From positions 2,666,001-2,730,000 of the forward strand of contig CM066310.1 in NCBI GenBank assembly GCA_033807695.1: a DNA stretch of 64,000 nt. The letters are read 5' to 3'. The position numbers and the translations under genes are program-made. Positions 1-10,719 of the stretch are shown here, one piece after another. The notes under the pieces were generated by a model. That model was not told the DNA's origin, searched no databases, and saw only the letters and a program-made list of their open reading frames with translations. How positions within the stretch are numbered: the first letter of the stretch is position 1; every line of letters begins with the position of its first letter. Origin of the DNA: Daedaleopsis sinensis (Eukaryota > Basidiomycota > Agaricomycetes > Polyporales > Polyporaceae).

Positions 1-539
1 TCCACCCTTCCCGCGCCCGCGCCGACGTTTCCAGCCGCCCCGCACCCATGAACGGCCCCGGAAAAGCGAGATACACTCACCTGAGGTCCATGTCCACGCC
101 ATCTGCCCGCTCTGCAGCTGTCCCCGCCTCCCGCCGACTCGTACTCGGCCGCCTGACGCCTGACGTCGCCCACCGCTTCGTCTTCTGTGTTCAGTCAAGG
201 TGCGTACCCGAAACCCACTCCGTTGACTTGACCTTGGGCAGCAGCATCCGAGGGGTACGGCCGCTGAAGACTGTGTCGACCGCACCCGCTTTGCCGCACC
301 ATCATGCGATTTGCGCACGAGCGTCGCCGTTTATCTGAACCGCGCTGACAAGCATCGTTAGTCTAGGGCCTCGGACCACGCGTCCGCCGTCAAGACACGC
401 ACCGAAAAGCGACATCCGAGTCGTGTCGGTCTCGCGCCGTAAGGTACCCTCGACCACCGCGGCGTAGTAGCCGCGGGAGCCCCGCCGCGTTATATACGTC
501 TTGCGGGGTCACGAATACCGCCATATATCGCGCAGGTGA

Positions 540-1680
540 GTCGTGTCGCTGCAGCATCTCACACGACTTGTCAGGCTTGTCGCGGTCTTCGCCGCCCGGT
601 CCGCACCCCGCACCTGCTCCGGATCATGCCCGCCGCCTGCCACTCTCGCCCGCCGTCGAACGTCTCGCGCCGACGACTCGGATACTAGCACACGTTGGTC
701 AGTCGGAGACGCTCCTAATGCTAGCGAGAGACCGCGCGTACCTCGAGAACCCAATCGCTGCTCCGCACATGGTCAGCGATCTTCGCGTCCGTGGCCATTC
801 ATAAACCGGTACGTACTCTCCTACGAGTCTCCCACGACCAGGTAAGAGCCCGCGCTCCGCCGACTGCTGTACCGACGCCCTCGAGCATGAGGGAGACGCA
901 ATGCGACACCCCGTCTCACGTTCTCGGAGTCCGTGTCCCGACGACGATCCATCGCGGCGCCGCCACTCTCGAGCACCGGAAAGACGCGTCTCATCGCGAG
1001 CGCGATAGCTCGACGTCCTGCGGCCCGCCGACGGTACTTCCCGAGAGACACGACGCGCTACGGCGACGCGATGTCTCTGCGTCTTGCGTCCCGCCGACCG
1101 TCGTGCAATCGTGCAAGACGGAGCCGCCGCTCTCGTGCATGGGAGAGACCCGACCCGACGCCCCACGTCATGTCTCGGAGTCTCGTGGGCGCCGCCGCTC
1201 TCAAGCACCGGAGAGACGCGTCGCATAGCGTGGCGCGATGGCTCGGCGTTGTGCGGCCGGCCGACGGTACATCCCGAGAGACGCGACGCGTCGGCGCGGC
1301 GACACGATGTCTCCGCGTCTTGCATCCCGCCGCCACTCTCGGGAGAGCGTGTCGCGTCGCGCCGCCGCGATCTCGTGGCGCTCGCCGTGTGCCACCACCC
1401 GCTGCAATCTGCCGCTCTACTCCCAGCACACCGTCAGCGAAAGCTCCGTGAACGGAAGACAACAAAGGTACGTACTTCAAGCCAGCAGTCCACAACTCCA
1501 GCTCGCCACTACCTTTCGCAACGACCCGGGCGACATTCTCGAACACGAAATGGTACGTCCGAGGCATCGACTACGGATAGCACGCGTGGACGCGTCGCGT
1601 GGACGCTAAGAGAACGCCTCAGAAGACCCGCGACCCCTGCTCTTCACCGGCGAGCTACCTCCAGCCGTCTTAAGGACTAG
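540..1680. repeat. GC-rich imperfect repeats, unit copy 1
   Basis: Blocks built on 'gccgccgctctcgagcacc', 'gagacgcgtcg' and 'cgacgtcctgcgtcccgcc' recur at irregular spacings of roughly 60-170 bp. All six frames stay partly open because of base composition. The counterparts in copies 2 and 3 read as long Arg/Ser/Pro-rich frames (10632-11708 and 21039-21995) with no recognisable domain, and those frames run straight through splice-donor-like GTGAGT sites. I see no gene that can be supported. Confidence 0.6.
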
Positions 1681-2046
1681 CAAGCACGCCGCGTCAGTCT
1701 GTGTAAGTACCAGGCTAGATAAACATCAATGTACTCACGAGGGACGTGTCGGACAGTGCAACCGCAAGTGTTGCATAGTGAGCGGTGTGGTCGTCGAGCT
1801 GGAGACCGGAGTGTGATAGTGATGAGAGCGGGAGGTCGAGTCTGTCAAGGAGATGGCCGTGGATGGACTAGTCGTAACAGACAGAAGAGGGAGTGTGTGT
1901 ATGTAGACAGAAGGGAATAGATCTGAACGAAAAGGACTATAATCCAGGATGGTGTGATGTTTGTATACGTAGCGGCGAATCCCGAGGAATTCTTGGTGCT
2001 CAGGCCGGAATTCCGTTCTCCCAAACACCGCCGTCGGAAAAGACCA

Positions 2047-3625
2047 TTACGTACCGGGATTGTTCCCGGGCACGCTCATGTCGCCGCAGACTATTCCGCC
2101 TGCCCTTCCGAGTCCGTCGGTGCCTAGTATGTTGTATGTGCAAGGCCGTGTACTACTACTTGAGCTGCTATCGTCCGAGGAGTCGAGCAGAGAAGGAATC
2201 CACGCGCAAGGAGGGATTTCTCTGCATGCTCGGGGATTCCTATTCTGCTCAGCTCCGGTCCGTACATCGTCACTTCCCTGAATGATGGTTCAGCCGAGTC
2301 TGATCGGCGCCGCACAATCAACTCTCTGAGCGCCCCGCGAGGTCATATTCTGGACTCACAAGGATCTTCCCCCATTCCTGAGGCCGTCTGCCACCTTACA
2401 CAAGACATGCGCACTGGGAGTTCTGTGCTGGAACTGAGTACACTGGCAGGACATTGGATGGCAATGGCAATGAGCGCGGAATCGAACAGCTATTGTAGCA
2501 CACTCACACGCTGTCGGAAAGGCATGGAATGTTGCAAACTCGATGTATTTTGTGCGGCTACAGAAGCAGCTACCCGACGTCGCAACCGCTCGGAATCTTT
2601 TCCTGAAGCCTGGACCGTGATTATCCCTGTATCCCCCGACTTCTGAACTGAAGACTACCAGACTCAGTGCATTGCCCAACAGGCTGTGGTCGTACTTACC
2701 TGCTGTACCACCCTCTCGAGCTTCAGCAACGGGTGAGCGAGTGGGTACGTAGCTGCGGCAAGGCCCACACGGACAGGGTCCTTGGTCGAGAATAACTTTG
2801 GCTCGATCGCGCCCACCGCCCGGCCGGGAACGCCGAGTCCAGAACTCGCCGCCCATTACGCGGATGACGTCCTGCTCATCGGTCCCTGGAACATAAACTT
2901 GGGCAGTGGGAATGACGTAGTAGAGACTCACAAGCTTCAGCAAACAACGGCCGGCCGGGACGGTTCAAGTTTGTACGTGTACGCACCTGAATGAACTTTG
3001 ATGTACTAGCCGAACACAAGCACCAATGCAAGCGACGGGCTAGTACGAGCTTGCAAGATGTAGCATGAGTAGACTACTAGAAAGCAAGAGATAATCTGCA
3101 CGATGTGTTCAATTGTCAGTGAACTTGAACGGATTCGGATGATCTATGAACTTACCCCAAACCCGCCGGACGCAGGCGAGCCGTGCAAGACGTTCTGTTT
3201 GCAAAGAAAGCAGCAAGGTACATTCATAGCAGAGGTGCGATCCGTCGGAGCGGATGGGCGATGAGGATGTAAATTTGTTGAGCTCGAAGCTTGAATCGAG
3301 CATTGAATTCGAGTCCGAGTCTGTTCTGCCAGTGGGCTGCCCGGCCAGTTGTGTTAGTGGACCCCAGTGTCAAGTGCTCGAGTACAGCTCACCGACACTT
3401 GTCCCGACTCCCGCTCATCCCACGATGATGCGTGAAGCAGGAACGGAGGAGAACGCTCGGCGGGGATGAGCGTCATGGGCAAGCCGCACAGGCTGGGAAT
3501 CGCAGTCCAAATCCGGACAGCGATACTCACCGCCGGGCGTTAAGCCTCCTCCTTCCTCCGCTCACCTCTGTTATCGAACAGGACGCAGTCCGCTCAGCAA
3601 GAGCAATCCCTCCATAGCTATGCAT
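2047..3625 (-). pseudogene. Uncharacterised 8-exon reverse-strand gene, broken copy (unit 1)
   Basis: This copy matches the intact model in unit 2 (12286-13863) but carries two lesions. A TGG codon has become TAG (forward 3006-3008) in the exon that encodes a short hydrophobic stretch. One extra base in a C run (forward 2369-2373, five C instead of four) shifts the frame in the second-to-last exon. Its last exon is 6 bp longer than in unit 2 through two in-frame changes in the Ser/Asp tract. The function is unknown and no family is recognised. Calling it a pseudogene depends on the unit 2 gene model being right. Confidence 0.45.
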
Positions 3626-3662
3626 CCTGCCAGCTTTAATACAACTCGGGCAAGCTGTGACT

Positions 3663-4786
3663 ATGAAGAGATGGCCCCTCCCGCACTGTAAGTCTCTTCT
3701 TTTCGCATTTTAACTCACAAATTCGACTCACTGCTGATTACAACGCGATTACTAGAGCTATTAGCACGATGCTGACCACGGACAATCTCATTTGCAGCCG
3801 CCGTATATGGCAAGCACGACATACACCCCTCCGTTCGGCCCGAATCATCCAAAACGGCGGGGAATCGCGCAGACGGCGTTATCGAGCCAGGACCTTCTCC
3901 TCCCGCCCCCTCCGCCCCTAATTACGACGGTATCCCACCGAGAACTGTGTCAGACGTTAGCCGAGCGCCCACGCCACCACGCGAAGACAGCTGAGAAGCT
4001 TCCATGCTCCTCCGTGCTCGGAACCTGCGTCCACACGCGCAGGGTCCCCCGTCCCCTTCCCCTCGTCCCCCATCACCCGTGTCGCGCTGTGGTTGGTCCC
4101 GGCTCCTGCACCCGCGGAGCATGCGTGCGAAAGGGACTGTTGTCACTTCCGCACGCTCTGGTCTGCTGACCGTGGGGGATGCGCACGGACCACGGGCGAG
4201 AGGTACAAGTACTGTGTCTGCGCCCTCCTCCAGCAGCATTCACCGCCCACCCTCCTCTCCTTCCCTCTCTCCCCTCTCTCATGCGCTCTCACACATACCT
4301 CTCATGTCCATCGCCACTCCCGCCTCGCTGCTCACTGCCCTTCGACGAGTCTCTGCTGCGTGCACCTCATCTCGCCGTTGACGTCGACACCGCGATCCCG
4401 CCGTCTATCCCGCTCGTCCGGCGTCGTCTCCCTGCCCTTGCACGTCGCCCGCCGACGTCGCTCGACACCGCACTCGATCCCGAGCTGATCGCTGACGACG
4501 TGCATTGACTCTCCCAGTGCGCATCAGTGAGTAGCCTGTATCTCGCAAGCTGCTTCTTACGCTCTAGCCGACTTTGTGATCTCTCTTTGCAGATTCCCTC
4601 GCCGACATCTGACAGCGTCGACTCGGATGATGTATGTACGGCTTCCATAGCTACTCTGCACTAGACACTCGCTGATCTTATCTTTCGTTTCGTTTGCAGG
4701 GCAGCCTGAGTGGGGAGTCGACAGACTCGGACTCCGTCATCGCGGCTTGCAGCCTCGCGCGCGGCGATCTACACTGCTCGATCTAG
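3663..4786 (+). other. Candidate spliced Ser/Pro/Asp-rich gene, unit 1 (partly resolved)
   Basis: The start is modelled at 3663-3687, then a 110-nt intron with a pyrimidine-rich donor side and a TTTGCAG acceptor, then 3798-3994, which encodes a Pro/Ser-rich stretch ending in PTPPREDS. Two downstream exons are clear: 4591-4629 (SPTSDSVDSDD) and, after a GTATGT..TTTGCAG intron, a last exon to the TAG at 4784-4786 (SGESTDSDSVIAACS). How 3994 connects to 4591 could not be settled, so this may be two genes or none. No domain is recognised. Confidence 0.3.
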
Positions 4787-4862
4787 AGGTTCGTAAACTC
4801 TCTGACTTACGTCTATACTGCCCTTTGATTACTGACTACTATCCATGCTAGATTTACAGAAA

Positions 4863-6004
4863 CGCTCCTAGTGCAAATGCGTGACCAAGTCCGCGCACGG
4901 CCGGGACCCGGAGACCAAATATGTGCCCCCGCCGGTCTGACTGCGCGAGGCAGACACTCACCACTAGCAGTCTGCTACAGGCTCGCACAACCATCGCGAT
5001 TCTGTCACGATCCTCGCGGACAGGTACGTCCGACTGACTCGCTTCTATCTGCGCACGCTGACTCGGAGCTGATGCATCTAACTACAGCCCCGGCTGTGCG
5101 AGTCGGTCCCGCATTCCGATCGCGAGAGCACGTCCGGCAAGCACTCAAGCACTCATGGCTCGCCGCGTGATAGGACGCTGGGCACGGTCACGATCGTCGC
5201 GTACATGTACGTCCGATCGCCTCGTCCTTCGTATCTACGTGAATCGATCTGATCCATCTCTGCTGCAGCCCCCGCTCTTGGAGTCGGTCCCGGGCCCGCA
5301 TGCGCAATCGCGCGTCCGGTGGACACTCGTGGCTCGCCACGTTCTGTGACACCGCAGGGTGCGTCGCGCAGCGGGCACACCTCCCCGGACTCGGAGGCCG
5401 ACTGCTTCTCTTTGCAGGCCGCCGACTCGGAGTGTGGTGAACTCCGGATGGAGCACGGCGTGAGCATCGCTCGCCGCACGCCCCCACTGGCAGTACCGCA
5501 GTACCGCACACCCGGGACACGGCCTGAGTGCTGGCTTGCCCGGGCCTGTCGATCCCAGAGGCGTGCGGGCGTGCGACGCCTCTCATGCCATGATAGGAAT
5601 CCGTCGGTGAGTCACGTTCGACCGCGCCGGCTCTCTTTGTCTCGGGTTCTAACGACCCTCGCAGGCCTCCGGGTGTCCACACGTACGACCGGCGCGAGCA
5701 TGCGGGCGCAGGCAGCACCGCAACCCCGGGGGACACTGGCGTGAGTGCTGGCTTGCGCGTCGATCCAGGAGGGCTGCGGGCGACGCCTCTCATGCCATGA
5801 TACACAGGTGAGTCGCGCTCGATCTTCGTCTCGGGTTCTAATGCGAATGGCTCTTGCTGCGCCGACAGGCATCCAGATGCGCACACGTCCACGGCTGGCT
5901 CGAGGAGCGAACGTATGTCCCGCCAGGTCGATTCGCGCATCTCAGCCGACGCTCAATGGTTCATTTCGCACAGGCTCCAGTTCGACTCGGACTCTGAAGA
6001 CTAA
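4863..6004 (+). other. Candidate second forward exon set with duplicated exons, unit 1
   Basis: Several short exon-like blocks are flanked by GTACGT/GTGAGT donors and GCAG acceptors. The last one ends in an acidic tail (QFDSDSED) at a TAA (6002-6004). Two pairs of blocks look like copies of each other: about 5094-5168 with 5271-5349, and about 5526-5608 with 5734-5807. Several chains of exons are phase-compatible, so I do not commit to one protein. Confidence 0.3.
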
Positions 6005-6136
6005 CGTTAACATGTGCACCGCACCCGCAAAGTAAGCACGTCCGCCCGGTCTCCATCCCGCTCGCATCACGCTGAGCTGACGGCGGCCCCGCGCCCGCAA
6101 GACTTACGACTGCTATCGATAATCATTGTGTAGTAC

Positions 6137-7327
6137 TTATGCGCGTACATCCTGTACATACGTACATACATACCGCAGTACCGCGACCTGCCCACGCACC
6201 GTCCCGGGACCCGCCGCTGACCCACTCCCCGCCAGCACCCCCTGCACACCCCCTCCACGACGGCGTCCGTCCCGCGGTCTCGCTCGCACCGGCCCCGTGC
6301 GCGCCGTCGCGAGAGGGGCAAGTTCGGCCGGACGTCCGCACTCGGCGCAGGGCAGGCGCAGGGCAGGCGCAGGCGGCGCGACGTGCCCGAGCCCGTCGGT
6401 GCTCGCAGCGGAGAGTGCGCCGGGGCTCCACGCGCACGGCGGGGCGCAGGGACGGCGCACTCGCGAGGGTCGGAGGGTCCCGACAGTGCCCTCGCCCCCG
6501 CCCCCGCCCCTGCGGCCGGGGGCGTGTGCTCGACGAACGGCGGGGGTCCGCGTGTCGGGGCCGGTGCGTCGCACACGCCCGTCGCGTCCTGCAGGCTGGC
6601 TGTGCGTAATGCGTGAGTGGTGGACTTTGCGCGCGCACCGTTTTGCCTCCCGCGCGACGGTTCCGCGTTGGGGCGCCGGGCCGACGACCGTCCCGTGCGT
6701 GCAGAGTGAGTGTGCTGGGGACGGATGAGGGGGTGTCCGGGGCGCGGCGCGGCGCCGTTCGTGAGTTAGGCTACAGTGCCGCCCGCGTTCCGCGTGTTCT
6801 ACGGCCCGCGATGCTTCCGCGACGGCCGTACCATGCTCGCGTATGCTGTTCTTGGCGAGAACGGCCGCACTCGACGGCCGGGGCGAACCGTATCGTGAGT
6901 GCTCGTCGAGCGGCCTGTGAGGTCGAACTTGAAACGGCGCGTTTGGGGCGGCGAATCGTCTCCGACGTGGGCTGCATGGACGGCGCACACGATATGTGTG
7001 AGTTACGGGGCGTGGCGGGTCATCGTTCGGGCGGGAGAGCATACTCACCTGGGATGCCAATGGAATCGCGATGAGAGTCAGTTTCGTGAGCTTGTCGGAT
7101 CGACGCGCGACCGGGCGCGTTCGATGCGGATTGTTCAACGCAGCCTGGGACAGTGTGTTAGCACGCGGCAGGACGAGAAACGGAGGAGCGGTTGCGGAAA
7201 TGGTGACGCACCGGGTGGAGACCGGGGGGTAGTCGTTGAGTACGACGGCGGGGAACGTCGCAGCAAGGCGTTCGAGGGTCGTCGTGGGGCGGCGGCGGCG
7301 ATGGAGCGGATGCCGGAGACCGTTCAC
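6137..7327 (-). other. Reverse ORF of 396 codons, divergent from truncated xylulokinase (unit 1)
   Basis: The frame is long, Arg/Pro/Ala-rich and uninterrupted, and its first ATG (7325-7327) faces the xylulokinase start 514 bp away. The frame crosses a strong reverse splice donor (CCAG|GTGAGTATG at about 7043), so the true exon may end there. The counterparts are shorter: 203 codons in unit 2 (16924-17535) and 190 in unit 3 (27243-27815). The first roughly 90 residues are the best-conserved part. No domain is recognised; base composition alone may explain the frame. Confidence 0.25.
6480..6540. repeat. C-rich tract with variable CCCCCG repeats
   Basis: A run of CCCCCG hexamers is followed by a G-rich stretch, so the minus strand could form a G-quadruplex or the region a hairpin. 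Units 2 and 3 carry one more hexamer (near 16735 and 26955), which shows slippage. Confidence 0.6.
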
Positions 7328-7627
7328 CGCATGGATATAGTTCTAGTCTGCCGGCGTGTGGACGTTGGGAGCGAGGGCGAGGAGAGAAGGGGTCGTCGGG
7401 TGGGCGGTATCCGGGTCGTCATCGAGAGAGGATGGGGCATGAGATCGGGCGGGGCAGCGGAGGAGCGGGCGCGGATCGCGAGTGTGAGCTGAGCGGAGGA
7501 GAGAGCACTGAGGCGAGAGAGGAGAGCGAGTCGAGCGGCGTCGACTCGGGCGGAGACATCTCGCAGTGGTCAAACGAGTGCGCCCCGGGTGCGTCGGAGA
7601 AACGATAATTTCTGCAAGTGGATAAGT

Positions 7628-7637
7628 CTATATAGGG
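7628..7637 (+). promoter_or_regulatory. TATA-like box upstream of xylulokinase start, unit 1
   Basis: A TATATAG sequence lies about 205-210 bp before the xylulokinase ATG (7842). It is kept in all three units, within a stretch that also separates the divergent reverse ORF. A pyrimidine-rich tract (7740-7810) follows before the ATG, as is usual for fungal promoters. Confidence 0.4.
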
Positions 7638-7841
7638 ACCTAGCGCCACCAGCCTCATGTCGCGCGCGGCAAACAGGGCATGAACTTTGATGGTGATGTT
7701 CCGCGAACTCGTCCTCTGCGCTCTTTCTCCGACGACCACGACACGACCGCGACGACCTTCTCTTTCATCTTCCCTCTCTCTGGACTTTTGGACGACTTTC
7801 TCGCTTTTGCTTGAGCCTTGGGCGCACTTACCAGAGACACC

Positions 7842-9534
7842 ATGCCGCCCAAGACCCTCCCCACGCTCTTTCTCGGTTTGGAGCTCGCGACGGACCAGCT
7901 CAGGGCATCCATTGTGGATGAGAATCTCGAGCTGGTGGGTGTAGAGGTCGTCGACTTTGACACGGAGATCGCGGAGTACCAGTGAGTTCACTTCACGCCT
8001 TACAACATATCTGTTCTCGCATCCTCGCCTTTTACTTTCCACGCGAGAAGAGCCTCGTCCATCCTCCGCCTCTTGCTCAGGCACGGCCAAGTATCCCGCG
8101 CTGAGGTATCTCTACGGCTGAGATCGCGATACGCACCATATACCACTTGATTGCACAGTCATAGCTGGTGCACTTAACGTGGTTGTGCAATCAAGGGTAC
8201 GATGGTGAGTTTGATATTTCCCGCCTCTCCTGGCAATCCCCACAAAATCTTCGCGTCGCTGGTCGTATGGCGGACCATTTCCGACGACGGTCGGACGCGC
8301 TATGCACGTCGCCACTCTACGGTTTCATCTCGGGCCAGTGCGCGGATCTTTTCCTACGACGAGAGCTCGGACGTCCACCTCCCATGTCTGCGGTCGTTAT
8401 GCTTTTACGTGTGCGGTCGGCGGCATGCTCCACATGTCGGATCGTATCAGACGCGCATCTTTCTTCTTTTCGCTTTTGCGGTCTCAAACCGCGGATGGTT
8501 TCTATCCGATTTATCAGCCGCTGCACTGTTATGCCTACGGCGGTGGCTTACCCTCCTGGGCTCGTCTTGCGGACGCGTTTCCTTGTTCACAGACACGAAA
8601 GACTGCTCGTCGAGGTCACGACTCTCCAGGGAGACCAAATCTATTGGATCTGGACTCTAGTTTCTGCTGTCGTTAAGCTGCTCTGATGGTCGGTCTACGC
8701 TCTCCGTCTTCCCGGTTTTCGTGTCTTATTACGTTTTCTATTATCCTCCCTTACTCCGGTTGTTCCGTTACTCATACGAAAATACACTCGCGATGTTTTA
8801 GAACGCAAGGCGGTATCTTCACGACTCCAGGCGAAGCATACACAACACCGGTAGAGATGTGGTTGAAGGCGTTCGGTAAGTCAAATACCTTCGCGGAAGC
8901 ATTTTGTTGCGCTTATGATGATCGGCATGTCACACTGTCACACCCTGGTGACATCTAGATCTGCTGCTCGAAAAGTTGGGCAAAAACTACGAGTTGTCGA
9001 GGATAAAGGCGATCGGGGGTGCTGCACAGGTGGGCATGTAGACTGCGCATCGACAGGACTGCTCTCATCTTTTGCAGCAAGCATTGGTCTGGTGGAAAGC
9101 TCCCGTACCGCCCCTCCATGCGCTCGATCCCAGGCTGCCTATCCACGCGCAGATCACCTCACAGTCCTTCTCCGTCCAAAATCCCCCTATCGCGCAAGAC
9201 ACATCCGCACATACACACGCGCTTGCTCTAGAGGCTGCGCTCGGCGGTCCTGATCTCATGGCCTCGCGAGTAGGCACCTGCGCGCATCCTTCCCTAGTCG
9301 CCGCACAACTGCTCCGTGTGCGCGAAGCCTGGCCAGACGTCTGGGCCCGGACCGGACGTGTCCAAATGGCTAGCTCATTTCTTGCCAGCTTGCTGACCGG
9401 TCAGTTGGTGGGGATGGGCGAAGCTGAGGCTTCCTCCACAGGACTTTGGGTTCACGCCGGTGCGCAAGCCAGCGCCGGAGTCCAGAGCCATTGGGATGAG
9501 GGCGTGATGGAGATCGTGGGCGGTGGGTGGCGGC
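7842..9534 (+). pseudogene. D-xylulose kinase, 3'-truncated copy 1
   Basis: Exons 7842-7981, 8802-8875, 8959-9029 and the first 457 nt of exon 4 (9078-9534) are intact and match the complete gene at 28316. At 9534 the unit junction cuts the gene. The frame then continues into repeat sequence as an Arg/Ser-rich tail that stops at 9693-9695. The missing part includes the C-terminal kinase domain and ATP site, so any product would be a non-kinase N-terminal fragment. Confidence 0.88.
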
Positions 9535-9650
9535 GTCGCTGTTCGCTGTTCGCCGTTCGCTGTTCGCCGTTTGCCGGTCGCCGGTCGCCGGTCGCTGATG
9601 TCCGTGATGGCGACGCGTTGCCAACCAGAGAAAGAATTCATGAGATAGGG

Positions 9651-9818
9651 AGTGCGGAGGCGTATAAGGGTGTCGAGGAGTGCGGAGGCGTATAAGGGTG
9701 TCGAGGAGTGCGGAGGCGTATAAGGGTGTCGAGGAGTGCGGAGGCGTATAAGGGTGTCGAGGAGTGCGGGGGGGTATAAGGGTGTCGAGGAGTGCGGAGG
9801 GGTATAAGGGTGTCGAGG
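9651..9818. repeat. 28-bp minisatellite, six units (copy 2 left edge)
   Basis: There are six tandem 28-bp units starting AGTGCGGAGG and ending TGTCGAGG. The last two have GGGGTATAAG instead of GGCGTATAAG. A G-rich stretch with two GGGCAGGACATGGTAGGGGA-like copies follows. The unit 3 counterpart at 19816-19843 has a single unit. Confidence 0.95.
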
Positions 9819-10719
9819 GCGGGGGCAGGACATGGTAGGGGAGGGGGCAGGACATGGTAGGGGAGGGGAGGGGAGACGGCGGAACCTGGCACTCGGTAGC
9901 TACAGCGTGTACATACGCACGAAATATATTTCTGCTCCTACTACTCTCGAGTGCGACGCGGCGAGCTCGACTCGGACGCGGAGTCGATCAGGACTCGGAC
10001 TTGGACCCGGTGCGAGACAGACGACACTCGCCGCCACCCCAGGTGAGTCTCGCGCATGCATTGTGTCTCCTGAGTACACAAACACGCCCAGACCGCTCGC
10101 TGACCTCGTCCCCGCCTCCGCCCAGCGTGTCTCCCTCGCGCGACTCGTCCGCGGTGAGTAGACATTCCGGCGCCTACGTTCCCATTCTTGGACACCCGGA
10201 TCGCCCGTCGCCCGTCGCGCCTCTTGCTTCCGACCGCCATCCTCCCGTCCTCCCGTCTTCGCGCCTTTGCTGCCGGCTGCTCTGTGCACTCGCCGTCGCT
10301 TGTGCACAAACAGCGACGTTCGACTTGAGCGAAATGGCCTCGTACCTCGTGCTCCGCGACCGCCAGCCGCCGTTTCCGACTCTACCGCCGCCGCTCCCGT
10401 TCCCGCCGCGTGCAGACGACTCCCCGACGCCCTCCACCCTTCCCGCGCCCGCGCCGACGTTTCCAGCCGCCCCGCACCCATGAACGGCCCCGGAAAAGCG
10501 AGATACACTCACCTGAGATTTGCGCACGAGCGTCGCCGTAGATCTGAACCGCGCTGACAAGCATCGTTAGTCTAGGGCCTCGGAGCACGCGTCCGCCGTC
10601 AAGACACGCACCGAAAAGCGACACCCGAGTCGTGTCGGTCTCGCGTAAGGTACCCTCGACCACCGCGGCGTTATATACGTCTTGCGGGGTCACGCATATC
10701 GCCATATATCGCGCAGGTG

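Larger units (their letters stand above)
1..9534. repeat. Tandem 10.2-kb unit, copy 1 (left edge cut by window)
   Basis: The first base aligns with 10433 and again with 20478, so copies 1, 2 and 3 run head to tail. The right edge is sharp: up to 9534 the sequence follows xylulokinase exon 4, then switches to the start of the next unit. Unlike copy 2, this copy carries a roughly 220-bp segment at about 86-308, which is also present in copy 3 (from about 20564). Identity between copies is high by eye (mostly single-base changes and short indels). No exact percentage was computed. Confidence 0.93.

Noticed and set aside
9651..9818. CRISPR array
   Set aside because: The 28-bp units are directly adjacent with no unique spacers, in a eukaryotic context.
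9970..10508. Long open frames on both strands near the unit start (for example 9854-10483 and 9900-10508)
   Set aside because: Both strands are open because of GC composition; no motif and no consistent exon ends.
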